Shown here: positions 26,617 through 35,455 of the stretch, piece after piece | Position numbering within the stretch: position 1 is the first letter of the stretch | Layout: each line of letters begins with the position of its first letter | Assembly: GCF_040151475.1 (NCBI RefSeq) | Contig: NZ_JBDKWG010000102.1 | Span: 17,604-81,603 of the forward strand | Length of the DNA stretch: 64,000 nucleotides | Reading direction: 5' to 3' | Origin: CAXBNB01 sp040151475 | Lineage (GTDB): Bacteria > Bacteroidota > Bacteroidia > Cytophagales > Cyclobacteriaceae | The notes under the pieces: generated by a model | Told to the model about the DNA's origin: nothing | Seen by the model: only the letters and a program-made list of their open reading frames with translations | Database searches by the model: none | Made by a program: the position numbers and the translations under genes

Positions 26617-26835
26617 GAAATAGTATTGGCAAAATGCATTTCCCGTGACCGTCCGAAACTTATTAAACAGCGTTTTCATATTTATCTTCATACACCTGAA
26701 TAGCGTTTTCGCTATGAGCACCTGCTTCTCCCTGATGCCAGAGTATTCCTTTTAATATTCCATCTTTCAAAGATGGTTGTCGTTGCTTGAAGTTTGACTC
26801 CTCTATGAATATTATCATGAATCCATTCCTTACCC
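26617..26835 (-). pseudogene. Frameshifted remnant of a SASA-type acetylesterase, PUL 3
   Basis: Read on the minus strand in three successive frames, this stretch gives WIHDNIHRGVKL, then ILKGILWHQGEAGAHSENAI followed by QVYED, then NMKTLFNKFRTVTGN. These match, in order, residues about 129-195 of the esterase at 15163-15975. At least two frameshifts break it, and both the GQSN nucleophile region and the C-terminal D-x-x-H region are gone. Positions 26689-26754 match 15441-15506 at 64 of 66 bases, much more than the flanks. It lies where PUL 3 would be expected to keep its enzyme genes. Confidence 0.85.
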
Positions 26836-27180
26836 AAATCATACACAAGTATGAATAAAGTGTTAGAATTGACCATCCAGGGTTTACTAAGAAGTTAATA
26901 ATTTGTAATTCACAGGTTTGTGAATGATCATTCTGTTGGCCAGATTATTAAACCTGATATCTTTTGATACAGCCAATATTTATTAAGATAACCTTGTAAA
27001 TGCTTTATGCTGACATGGTAGTGAATATCCCTGATTCATCCTTTCGATTAAATACCTTGGCATTTACTTCTTACTGACATAAAAGGACTTGGAATTGTTC
27101 ACAGCCAATTTAGCACTTTTTAATGTGACTATTCTGTTGAAGGTCGTTTGTTTCAGGCACTATAAAATTCTATTTAATAA
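26836..27180. other. AT-rich gap with no recognisable gene
   Basis: This 345-nt stretch lies between the esterase remnant and the post-susD hairpin of PUL 3. I see only short frames with stops on the minus strand, for example about 30 codons at 26890-26980 that look vaguely protein-like but match nothing I recognise. It may be the decayed remainder of lost PUL enzymes. Confidence 0.4.
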
Positions 27181-27222
27181 ACCACAGACTCATTTACTTT
27201 TAGTTGTAAATGAGTCTGTGGT
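27181..27222 (-). terminator. Perfect 17-bp hairpin downstream of susD, PUL 3
   Basis: Arms 27181-27197 and 27206-27222 are perfectly complementary over 17 bp (ACCACAGACTCATTTAC and its complement) around an 8-nt loop. It lies 72 nt after the susD stop. On the minus strand TTTATTAAAT follows. This is the strongest of the three post-susD hairpins in the window. Confidence 0.75.
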
Positions 27223-27294
27223 CAAAACATATCTCGTATATCTCAGTACTTCCCCTCAGTAAGTACCTTTTTTTTAATTAAATCAGCCTAAAAA

Positions 27295-28863
27295 CTAATA
27301 TCCATTTGAAGTCAACTCTGGATTTCTATCTCTAACTCTGGTTGCCAATGGTAGTAGCATGTGCTTCTCTTGGTAGGTAGCACCAAATGGATTGGTATGT
27401 CCGATAACTTCTACAAAAGTTACTTCTCCCGGATTGGAGGCTTCTGTTACAGGAAATAATCGTGTTCTTTGAATATCAGACCAGGTTTTAAAAATTAAGG
27501 GCAACTCTCGTAACCTTTCTTTCCATACTTCCTGTACAAACTGTGCTTTTGATAAACCAGCTAATTCAGATTCAATTTGGCTCCTATCCGTTTGCCAGTA
27601 ACCCCTACTTCTAACATCGGCCAAGTATTGGACTGCCTCGCTGGTAACTCCCTCTGTCTGTGCTATTGCCTCAGCAGCAATTAATAGTATTTCTGAATAA
27701 ACATTTATTTCTATGTCCTTTGCCCCCCTTGCTGTTTCGAACAACGCTTCTTCATTGTACCATTTATAAGGTGCCCATAGGCCATTAAAATCGTAAGTAA
27801 CCCCATTTCGGTCAATCGAATTATACCATATTTGGCGGTTCTGCCCCCTAATATCCACACTCGGGTCATAGACCTTTAAAAATTCATCAAGTGGACGGTA
27901 AACAATCCATACATCTCCCAAAATCCCAGGAACACCGGCAGATTTAGGTATTGAAAGCTGTGGGTAACTAATGGGTTTTAATAGTTCATCGGCCTCCACT
28001 GAAAAAATATACTCACTCTCGACCTCAGAAGTACGCATCTTGCTAAATGCACTTTCTTCCACGGTATTGCCATTTTCAATAAGACCGTATTGATTACTAT
28101 TGATAATAATCCGTGCTGCATCAGCCGCTTTACCATAACTCTCTGTACCTCCCTCAAGCGGAAATCCAGCTTTTTGGAGTTGAACATTTGCAAGGGTAGC
28201 GGCCACAGCACCTCTGGTTATCCTATACCCGTTCATTGAAAACAAGACATCTGGCAAGCCCCCATTTTCCAATGCCCATTCAAGGTCCTCTATAATCAGA
28301 TCATACACGGATTCTGCCTCAGTGCGATTCACATAGATATTTTCCAGACTTTCAAAAGGCTCCACTACAAGCGGTACATCGCCAAAATCTCTAACTAAAG
28401 CAAAATAATTGAACGCCCTGAAAAATTTTGCTTCCGCCAGCAATCTATTTGCCTCTGATTGTGAAAGGGCTTCCACTTCAGGAATATATTTTAAGGCAAC
28501 ATTAGCCTTTGCAATGGCATCATACGCATCTCTCCAGTAGAAAAACAGGTATTCATCCAAATTATCAGGGCCAAGTGTTAAATGATTAGCTTCAAAAGGC
28601 CCGGGGCGTTCAGTGCGTTCATTTTCAAAAAGGCCAGACATATATCCACCTATCATTGCATTGATCTGAAAATCACCACTAACGTATCTTGCTATCACAC
28701 CTATCCCGTAAAGCGAGTTTACAACACCTCGTACATCATCGGGTTCATTAAAAAATTGATTGACAGCAACTTGGTTTTTAGGTGCTTCTTCAAGAAACTC
28801 ATTGCAAGAAAAAACAGTCAGAAGAAAAACAACTGACATTACTGTTTTTAATATTTTTTTCAT
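27295..28863 (-). CDS. SusD/RagB-family glycan-binding lipoprotein, PUL 3
   Basis: I use the ATG at 28863 (522 residues) because the lipoprotein signal MKKILKTVMSVVFLLTVFSC starts there. The upstream extension to 28899 would overlap the susC end. The lipid Cys is residue 20. Family signatures are LEEAPKNQVAVNQFF near the N-terminus, LLAEAKFFRAFNYFALVRDFGDVPLV, and a C-terminal SusD domain with EILLIAAEAIAQTEG and WKERLRELPLIFKTWSDIQR. It is shorter and more diverged than the SusD of PULs 1 and 2, suggesting a different ligand. It starts 22 nt after its susC and is followed by the 17-bp hairpin and no intact enzyme gene. Confidence 0.94.
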   Translation of the reverse strand: MKKILKTVMSVVFLLTVFSCNEFLEEAPKNQVAVNQFFNEPDDVRGVVNSLYGIGVIARYVSGDFQINAMIGGYMSGLFENERTERPGPFEANHLTLGPDNLDEYLFFYWRDAYDAIAKANVALKYIPEVEALSQSEANRLLAEAKFFRAFNYFALVRDFGDVPLVVEPFESLENIYVNRTEAESVYDLIIEDLEWALENGGLPDVLFSMNGYRITRGAVAATLANVQLQKAGFPLEGGTESYGKAADAARIIINSNQYGLIENGNTVEESAFSKMRTSEVESEYIFSVEADELLKPISYPQLSIPKSAGVPGILGDVWIVYRPLDEFLKVYDPSVDIRGQNRQIWYNSIDRNGVTYDFNGLWAPYKWYNEEALFETARGAKDIEINVYSEILLIAAEAIAQTEGVTSEAVQYLADVRSRGYWQTDRSQIESELAGLSKAQFVQEVWKERLRELPLIFKTWSDIQRTRLFPVTEASNPGEVTFVEVIGHTNPFGATYQEKHMLLPLATRVRDRNPELTSNGY

Positions 28864-28885
28864 GATAATATATTTAATTTTTTGT

Positions 28886-31800
28886 CTAAAATTGAACATT
28901 TAGCCCCAGACTAAACGTTCTTGCTTTTGGGTATGAATAAAAGAATATATTCTGACCAAAATTAGAATCGTCCCACTGACCATTGGACTCAGGATCATAA
29001 CCTTTAAAATCATCTGAATAGATGATAAAAGCATTCTCAATGCTAGCGTACACTCTCAAATTTCTAACCCTGAGCTTCTCATTATTAAAGTTATAGCCAA
29101 AAGAAATTAGATTGCCCCTGATATAAGACCCATTGGCCACCCAATGGCTATCAACTGCGAGATCCTGGCCCGAAAAGCCAGAATGACGTATGCGAGTAAT
29201 AGGAGTATTCTGATTGTCAGGTGTCCATGAATTGTAAAGCACTGTTTTAAAAGCACTTATCTGACCTTGACGGTCTTCAGCTGTTGTAACGAACTGCTGT
29301 AAAATCTCTGCTCCTAAAGAAAATTGCATATCGACGATTGCATCGAATCGGCCGAAATTAAATCTATTAATAAAACTTCCTCTATAATCAGGAAGCCCAC
29401 TGCCTATAATTTGTTTTTCTTCACTGCGTTTTACCATACCAGGTAATTTCCCCGCTTCAGTAGCAGCAGCAACTTCGTCAGTTCCATAAGTGCCTAACCT
29501 GACCTGCCCCCAAAATGAACTAACTGGCTCTCCCACCCTTAAGATCGTTTGACTACCACCGACCCAATTAGGACCAGGGAAGATATCCTCGTCATTTTCA
29601 CCTAAAGCCTCAACCTTATTTTTATTGTAATTCAATGAAAGAGAGGTGTTCCATGAAAATTTATCGGATTCTATATTCGTTGTTGAAATCAACAAATCGA
29701 TTCCTCTGTTCGAAAGAGATCCAATGTTGTCAGTAATAGAAGTAAAACCACTTGTTGATGGTACGGGACGATCAAGCAATAGATTGGTTGTCAATTTATA
29801 ATAATAATCCGCCTCAATTGACAGTATATTGTTAAAAGCACGAAGGTTAAAACCTAAATTAAGCTGGCTACTTTTTTCCCATTGGAGGTCGGGATTTGCC
29901 AGGCGTGTTATCCTGCTAGTAGACCTCAATGCCCCTCCAATCATGTTTGTGCCAGAACTGACAGTTGCCAATGAAGAATATGATCCGATTTCACTATTCC
30001 CGGTAAATCCATAAGATGCTCGTAATCTTAACATGTTGATAAAATTCACATCTGTCATAAAATCTTCTTCGGAAACAGACCATGAAATTCCACCTGAAGG
30101 AAAGAAAGCATATTTGTTATTGTTTCCAAATCGGGATGATCCATCTACACGACCCGTTAGAGTAGCAGTATATTTGTCTTTAAATGTATAGTTGCCACGA
30201 AAGAAATAAGAATTCATAGCCCAATCTGTATAGTTAGAAGAAGGGGGGCTTGGGATTTCCGCAACGCCTACATTATTGTATTTAAAAAAGTCATTAGTAA
30301 ACCCACTGACAGTAATAGTACTCTCGTCAAAAGTAGATCCTTGCCAACTGGCTCCCAAAACAGCCTTCAAATGGCTCGCCCCAAACGTCTTGTCATAGGT
30401 AAGAAAATTCTCATTTTGCCAAAATCGTGAGTCATTATTCCCTATTTTGGCTAATCCATTCGGATTTCCTGGCCCAAGAATACTTCCAGAAGCATAATAA
30501 CGATTTTTAACTAACCTATTGAGTATCCCTACCTGAGACCTAAAAGTAATGTCGGGAGTAATACGCACATCGACAAAAACATTTCCTTGGATATTGGTTC
30601 TATCAAACAAATTTTCGACCTCATTAAGAATAGAGACAGGATTAGGATAACCGAAGAAATTAAGAGTTGTCCCTTCAGTCGTTCTTGAATCTGCGTAAGT
30701 CCCATCGGGCCACCTTATCGGATAAATTGACGGCATTTCTATAAGGCCTCTGGCTATTGCATCCACTCCGCTACCTTCTACCTGGGGTTTGCTTTCCCAA
30801 ATATGATTTAATCGAAAAATAGACCCAACAGATAGCCATTTAGACAATGTCGCATCATTGGATAATTTCACATCCATTCTTTTCAATTCCGAGGTTAGTA
30901 TAACTCCTTGTTGTTCAGTATAGTTTAAAAATATACCTGTTGAAGAATTTTCCCCTGCAGATCGAATGCTCAAATGATGATCTTGTGAAATAGCTGTTCT
31001 TGTAACTTCTTTCTCCCAATTGGTATCATATATTGGATTGCCCGCATTATCAAAAAGAAGATCGTTATCCAATACCAGTTTCGGCTCATCGCCAGGTGCA
31101 TAATCATTATAATATGTGGCATTTTCAAAAGCGATTCTTTGCACCTCCATAAATTCCGAAGCATTCAGGGCATCATATAAAGAGTTCTTTTTTTTAGCCA
31201 GGGTACCAAAACTGAGATTAAATTTATATTCAACGGCAATACCCTTTTTATCCAATCCTCCTTGTGTTGTAATCAATACAACACCATTTGCACCCCGTGC
31301 ACCATAAATAGCCGCAGAAGAAGCATCCTTTAGTACCTCCATGCTCTCAATATCACTAGGATTCAAATAATCAATATTATCCACTTGCATTCCATCCACG
31401 ACATACAGAGGAGCACTGGAGGCATTAATCGTTCCCATTCCACGTATAAGAACACGATTATTTCCACCCGGCTCACCTGAATTTGTAAATACGGTAACTC
31501 CCGCTATTTTACCTCTTAGGTTCTGTAATGGATTAACACTTGGCTGTGAGGATAAATCCTCTCTTGTTACAATTCCGACAGACCCGGTAATTTCACTCTT
31601 TTTGGAAGTACCATACCCAACAACTACTATCTCTTCCAATTGATTTGCATCGACTTTCATTTGTATGTCAATCACACTTTGGTTTCCCACAACGACATCC
31701 TGAGTCAGGTATCCCACATAGGAAATCGTAATAATAGATTGCTCCACCACCGATATTTTATAATTGCCATCCAGGTCAGAAGTAGTACCTGTAGTGGTGC

Positions 31801-32290
31801 CTTTAACTACCACAGAAGCACCAGGGAGGCCCTGACCATTTTCGTCGGTGATTTTTCCAGAGATATCAACATCCGCTAAGAAAACAACTTCAAGGGCTTT
31901 TTCATCAGGCAAATCCAAGTTTGAGTCAATTTTAGTTACCGATATGTTATTGTTTACCTGCCTGAATTTAAGCTTTGCTTTTTTGGATATTTCAAACAAT
32001 ACATCCGCTACAGAGTTTACTTTACCTTTCGGAATATTCAATCTTATTTTTTTATCCAAATCTTTCTTGTTGTAATAAAAAGCAAAATCGGTATTCAATT
32101 CTATCAGATCAAAGGTTTCCTGTAGTGTTTTATCTCTGAAAGAAGTGTTTAAATGTGTCTCCTTCACACTTGAATATTGGGCGTTGGTGCTATAAGCAAA
32201 CAAAAGGCTCATGCACATTATCTGGAGAACTGAACCATAAGCCAAATATTTTATGGTCATAATTATTATCCGTAATAGTTGAAATTTCAT
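28886..32290 (-). CDS. SusC/RagA TonB-dependent glycan transporter with STN domain, PUL 3
   Basis: A 1134-residue TonB-dependent receptor. A signal region (about 1-37), STN domain (about 45-120), carboxypeptidase-regulatory-like domain (about 143-215; ISGKITDENGQGLPGASVVVKG), TonB-box-like EEIVVVGYG (about 224-232), plug (about 238-345; YLNPSDIESMEVLKDASSAAIYGARGANG) and barrel are visible. Residues 143-172 are almost the same as in the PUL 2 SusC, so the N-terminal modules are close paralogs, while the barrels differ. It should signal through the FecR at 32443-33480. Confidence 0.96.
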   Translation of the reverse strand: MKFQLLRIIIMTIKYLAYGSVLQIMCMSLLFAYSTNAQYSSVKETHLNTSFRDKTLQETFDLIELNTDFAFYYNKKDLDKKIRLNIPKGKVNSVADVLFEISKKAKLKFRQVNNNISVTKIDSNLDLPDEKALEVVFLADVDISGKITDENGQGLPGASVVVKGTTTGTTSDLDGNYKISVVEQSIITISYVGYLTQDVVVGNQSVIDIQMKVDANQLEEIVVVGYGTSKKSEITGSVGIVTREDLSSQPSVNPLQNLRGKIAGVTVFTNSGEPGGNNRVLIRGMGTINASSAPLYVVDGMQVDNIDYLNPSDIESMEVLKDASSAAIYGARGANGVVLITTQGGLDKKGIAVEYKFNLSFGTLAKKKNSLYDALNASEFMEVQRIAFENATYYNDYAPGDEPKLVLDNDLLFDNAGNPIYDTNWEKEVTRTAISQDHHLSIRSAGENSSTGIFLNYTEQQGVILTSELKRMDVKLSNDATLSKWLSVGSIFRLNHIWESKPQVEGSGVDAIARGLIEMPSIYPIRWPDGTYADSRTTEGTTLNFFGYPNPVSILNEVENLFDRTNIQGNVFVDVRITPDITFRSQVGILNRLVKNRYYASGSILGPGNPNGLAKIGNNDSRFWQNENFLTYDKTFGASHLKAVLGASWQGSTFDESTITVSGFTNDFFKYNNVGVAEIPSPPSSNYTDWAMNSYFFRGNYTFKDKYTATLTGRVDGSSRFGNNNKYAFFPSGGISWSVSEEDFMTDVNFINMLRLRASYGFTGNSEIGSYSSLATVSSGTNMIGGALRSTSRITRLANPDLQWEKSSQLNLGFNLRAFNNILSIEADYYYKLTTNLLLDRPVPSTSGFTSITDNIGSLSNRGIDLLISTTNIESDKFSWNTSLSLNYNKNKVEALGENDEDIFPGPNWVGGSQTILRVGEPVSSFWGQVRLGTYGTDEVAAATEAGKLPGMVKRSEEKQIIGSGLPDYRGSFINRFNFGRFDAIVDMQFSLGAEILQQFVTTAEDRQGQISAFKTVLYNSWTPDNQNTPITRIRHSGFSGQDLAVDSHWVANGSYIRGNLISFGYNFNNEKLRVRNLRVYASIENAFIIYSDDFKGYDPESNGQWDDSNFGQNIFFYSYPKARTFSLGLNVQF

Positions 32291-32332
32291 ACATTTGAAT
32301 AGTTAATTGTGAAACTTAAGTTTTGCAATCAT

Positions 32333-32373
32333 TTTCCTGAATGATCATTTTAGTCGGTGTTACATTCAGGAAA
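32333..32373. repeat. 11-bp inverted repeat upstream of susC, PUL 3
   Basis: TTTCCTGAATG (32333-32343) and CATTCAGGAAA (32363-32373) are perfect complements separated by 19 nt. It lies 43-83 nt before the susC ATG. It could be a leader hairpin or a regulator site. It stands next to a second hairpin at 32383-32404. Confidence 0.5.
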
Positions 32374-32382
32374 TAAAAATTG

Positions 32383-32404
32383 CCCCGGGTGTGTTCATTC
32401 GGGG
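32383..32404. terminator. Hairpin in the fecR-susC gap, PUL 3
   Basis: CCCCG (32383-32387) and CGGGG (32400-32404) pair around a 12-nt loop. T-rich runs follow on both strands (TTCTTTTTTTT on plus; CAATTTTTATTT on minus), so this one could terminate in either direction. It lies about 39 nt after the fecR stop. Confidence 0.5.
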
Positions 32405-32442
32405 TTCTTTTTTTTAACTGGAATTGACTTTTATTTTTCTCA

Positions 32443-33480
32443 TCATTTAAAGTTTAGTGTTACTTCCCTTTCCTTTATTTCAAATTCGAATTTCATCGAG
32501 TGCCCCAGAATCTGTAAAACATTTTCCAGGCTTTGATTTTTAAAACTACCTGTTCCCCGAATGTCTTCATCTGACTGTAGATTTTTTACCTTAAAGGTTA
32601 CATCATACCATCTTTCCAGCTCTTTCAGAGTTTCGAACAGCTTGGTATCATCAAAATAAATCACCCCCTCTTTCCACGACAGTACTTTTCGGGCATCAAA
32701 GTTTTGCCTGATAAATTGATGGTCATCAACGACGGCCTCTTCTCCGGGATTTAATATGAAATCCTTTTCGCTTTCTGGAAACTGAAAATCACTTTCTACT
32801 TTGACACTCCCTGTTGCTAATGACACACTGATAGAGGGTTCATCTTGAAAAGCCCTTACATTAAATGAAGTACCCAATGCTGTAGTAGTGATTTTACCTG
32901 ATTTTACAATAAATGGCCGTAACGGATCTTTTACTACTTCGAAAAATGCTTCCCCCGTCAATTCAATGCTTCTCGTTTTCTGTCCATAATTTTCCAAATA
33001 TTTGATGGAACTCTCAGAATTGAGGTAAACTTTCGACCCATCTTTTAACGTGATTGTAGATTTCTGCCCCTTTGAATTGACTTTCTGAATGGTAACTATT
33101 GCTTTTTTTTCAATGTTTTCATCAGGCCAATATCGATTAGTTGCAAATAATCCTGTCACCAATAAAAGAACACCAGCCAGCTTCCACCAATGTTTTCGGT
33201 AAAATGACACAGCCCTTTCGGATTGTTCTTCCCTGACAGCATAATCATAGAATGATGATTCTTGTTTACGAACCTGCATTTTAGTCATCAGCTGTTGATA
33301 GACTTCTTCCTTTCTTTGGCTGTCTAGTTCAGTACCTTTACTTTTATGTTCCCAGCTGGCTTTAAGCAGTGCTGTAACCTCCTCGTCATTACCAGTGCTT
33401 ACCAACCAGTCTTGTACGAACCTCATCTCATCGGGAGTACATTGCCTGTTGATAAATTTCCGAAGCAATTGCTTGTTCAT
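32443..33480 (-). CDS. FecR-type anti-sigma factor, PUL 3
   Basis: A 345-residue transmembrane anti-sigma factor. The cytoplasmic region covers about residues 1-96, the membrane helix about 98-114 (WWKLAGVLLLVTGLFAT), the FecR domain about 135-235 (GQKSTITLKDGSKVYLNSES, GEAFFEVVKDPLRPF, ALGTSFNV) and a DUF4974-type tail about 268-343. It is 90 nt downstream of its sigma gene and 152 nt upstream of susC. It should relay ligand sensing by the PUL 3 SusC. Confidence 0.95.
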   Translation of the reverse strand: MNKQLLRKFINRQCTPDEMRFVQDWLVSTGNDEEVTALLKASWEHKSKGTELDSQRKEEVYQQLMTKMQVRKQESSFYDYAVREEQSERAVSFYRKHWWKLAGVLLLVTGLFATNRYWPDENIEKKAIVTIQKVNSKGQKSTITLKDGSKVYLNSESSIKYLENYGQKTRSIELTGEAFFEVVKDPLRPFIVKSGKITTTALGTSFNVRAFQDEPSISVSLATGSVKVESDFQFPESEKDFILNPGEEAVVDDHQFIRQNFDARKVLSWKEGVIYFDDTKLFETLKELERWYDVTFKVKNLQSDEDIRGTGSFKNQSLENVLQILGHSMKFEFEIKEREVTLNFK

Positions 33481-33570
33481 ATCTTTTATATTTTTAGCCT
33501 TTGGAGGCTCTTCATTATTAAATACACAGGAATTTCAGGTAACCGTTATTGTAACCAGGAAATTTTTCTC

Positions 33571-34164
33571 TCAAACCGAAAATATTTCACATAAACAACA
33601 CGCCACAGTCAGTGTGGTAAACTCAATATAACTTCTAAGGTATTTGATAGATTTGCGCATTTGCCCCTCTACTGTATTTTCTGAGATTTTGAGTTTTTTT
33701 GCTATTTCCTTATTAGCCAATCCGTCTATCCTGCTAAGGCGAAATATTTGTTGTCTTTTGGGTGGTAAAGCTTCGATGGCCTTTATAAGAAGTTGCTGCA
33801 TTTCACCGAGCATTATGTCTTCTTCGGTTTGATTTCGCACGGCACTGTTATCTTCGACAGGAAAAAAACAGGAAGGTTCCATTACCTTTTTTCTGAGTTT
33901 GTTTAACGTCAGGTTTTTAGCAATTCGGAAAATATACCCATTGACTGAAATACTCTCATCCAGTTTTTGTCTGTTTTCCCATATTTTTAAAAACGTATCC
34001 TGAACGACTTCTTCGGCATCTTCTGTGGAATATGTGTAGGTCTGGGAGAAGTTTAATATTTTCGGATAATATGCATCGTACAAAGCCCTGAATGCGCCAA
34101 GATTTCCTTTTCTTATCTGAGCAACCAACTCATTATCTACCTTGTCTTGAAACTGCATTTTCAA
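33571..34164 (-). CDS. ECF RNA polymerase sigma factor of PUL 3
   Basis: A 197-residue ECF sigma factor. Region 2 is at about residues 20-90 (FRALYDAYYPKILNFSQTYTYSTEDAEEVVQDTFLKIWENR) and region 4 at about 125-180 (LPPKRQQIFRLSRIDGLANKEIAKKLKISENTVEGQM). The tail is hydrophobic (FTTLTVACCLCEIFSV), like the tails of its PUL 1 and 2 relatives. It begins the third and most upstream PUL of the array. The 280-nt gap before it (34165-34444) holds no gene that I can see and presumably its promoter. Confidence 0.95.
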   Translation of the reverse strand: MKMQFQDKVDNELVAQIRKGNLGAFRALYDAYYPKILNFSQTYTYSTEDAEEVVQDTFLKIWENRQKLDESISVNGYIFRIAKNLTLNKLRKKVMEPSCFFPVEDNSAVRNQTEEDIMLGEMQQLLIKAIEALPPKRQQIFRLSRIDGLANKEIAKKLKISENTVEGQMRKSIKYLRSYIEFTTLTVACCLCEIFSV

Positions 34165-34444
34165 TTGTAAAAGTTTATTTTACCCAAAAGATATTCATAG
34201 TATAGTTATCAAATTCTTTCACCCTTTCAACAAACCCTTAGAATTTCATCACAATGAAGACCCATTATTTAATACACAGAAAACCTCATTACCCGTTATC
34301 AGGCAAGAAAAAAGTTTTTTTACTAATGAGGCTAAATAATAACGAAGTGCCTCGTTCCGGAATAGTGTTAGATAAAAAGAATCAGTAACTAAATTGCTTT
34401 TTTACTTCAAAAAGAATTGTTTATCCAAAGTCATTTTGGAATAT

Positions 34445-35290
34445 TTAATATGTATTAGTTTTAGAAGATTCCCACCCTATAATGGCAGTTTTGCGTGTTG
34501 TTCCCCACATATAGCCACCAAAGATACCTGTTGATTGTATCACCCGATGACATGGAATTAAAAATGCAACCGGATTGCTGCCTATTGCTGTTCCTACAGC
34601 TCTTGAAGCAGCAGGCTTTTCTATTTCTTTGGCAATATGGCCGTAAGTGACCAACTTTCCCATCGGGATTTTCAATAAGGCTTCCCAAACTTTAAGCTGA
34701 AAGTCTGTTCCTTTCAAATGCAATTTTACTTGCCCAATTGTATTCCAATCTTGGGAGAATATTTGCAGGGCACTTTGTTGAATTTGATCTGTTCTTTCCT
34801 GAAAAATTGCATTTGAAAACCTCTGTTTCAATTCTAAAAAAGCAATTTTCTTGTCGTCTGCAAAACTAATTTGGCAAACACCTTTGTGGGTAGTAGCGAT
34901 CAGTATATTGCCAAACAAACTTGTATTGTAACTGAAGTTAATAGAAAGGTTTTCTCCTTTATTTTTGTATTCTCCAGGAGTCATCCCTTCGATGTTCACA
35001 AACAGATCGTGCAACCTGCCTGTGCCAGAAAGCCCGGTTTCATAAGCAGCATCAAATAAGCTGGTCTGGGTATTGTTAAGTATTCGTTTAGCATGCTGAA
35101 CACTGATGTATTGGAGGAATTTTTTAGGGCTTACACCTGCCCAGTCGGTGAACAACCTCTGAAAATGGAAGGGACTTAAATGAACGCTTTCTGCTATTTC
35201 GTCAAGCGAGGGTTGCCTGGTATGGTTTAGCCTGATATAGTTGATTGCCTCAGCGATCCGGTGGTAATTGATGTCTTCCTGTGTACTCAT
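34445..35290 (-). CDS. Ada-like protein: AraC-type HTH fused to O6-methylguanine-DNA methyltransferase
   Basis: A 281-residue fusion. Residues about 10-110 form an AraC/XylS double helix-turn-helix (SLDEIAESVHLSPFHFQRLFTDWAGVSPKKFLQ). Residues about 195-275 form the methyltransferase domain with the active-site motif PCHRVI and acceptor Cys247. It lacks the N-terminal zinc-binding Ada domain that accepts methyl groups from phosphotriesters, so it can repair O6-alkylguanine but cannot be induced in the classical E. coli Ada way. This shortened form is common in Bacteroidota. It is a single gene with a terminator of the M1 peptidase gene behind its start. Confidence 0.93.
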   Translation of the reverse strand: MSTQEDINYHRIAEAINYIRLNHTRQPSLDEIAESVHLSPFHFQRLFTDWAGVSPKKFLQYISVQHAKRILNNTQTSLFDAAYETGLSGTGRLHDLFVNIEGMTPGEYKNKGENLSINFSYNTSLFGNILIATTHKGVCQISFADDKKIAFLELKQRFSNAIFQERTDQIQQSALQIFSQDWNTIGQVKLHLKGTDFQLKVWEALLKIPMGKLVTYGHIAKEIEKPAASRAVGTAIGSNPVAFLIPCHRVIQSTGIFGGYMWGTTRKTAIIGWESSKTNTY

Positions 35291-35379
35291 TATTTTCCAA
35301 TTTCATACAAAATTATACCTGTGTCAAAGCTAATAAAACCCGAAACTTGCGAAATGTTTTGCACATAGATATGAGCAAG

Positions 35380-35418
35380 AAAAAGCCTGCTCTCTTACCA
35401 GAAGAGAGCAGGCTTTTT
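35380..35418. terminator. Strong bidirectional intrinsic terminator
   Basis: Perfect 17-bp arms (35380-35396 and 35402-35418) enclose a 5-nt loop, and the stem has A-tracts and T-tracts at its two ends (AAAAAGCCTGCTCTCTT). It lies 38 nt past the stop of the M1 peptidase gene (minus strand) and about 90 nt upstream of the Ada-like gene. It isolates the two units. Confidence 0.9.
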
Positions 35419-35455
35419 CCACTATTTTTGAGACAACTCAACCAAAGTGAACTTG

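Noticed and set aside
26890..26980. Small coding remnant after the PUL 3 esterase fragment
   Set aside because: About 30 codons between stops with no recognisable homology; left as unassigned gap.
28864..28899. Upstream extension of the PUL 3 SusD
   Set aside because: It would overlap the end of susC and displace the lipoprotein signal.
4517..34164. A classical pectin-utilisation locus
   Set aside because: Only one GH28-like beta-helix protein lacking clear GHG/RIK motifs is present, with no pectate lyase, GH105 or rhamnosidase.
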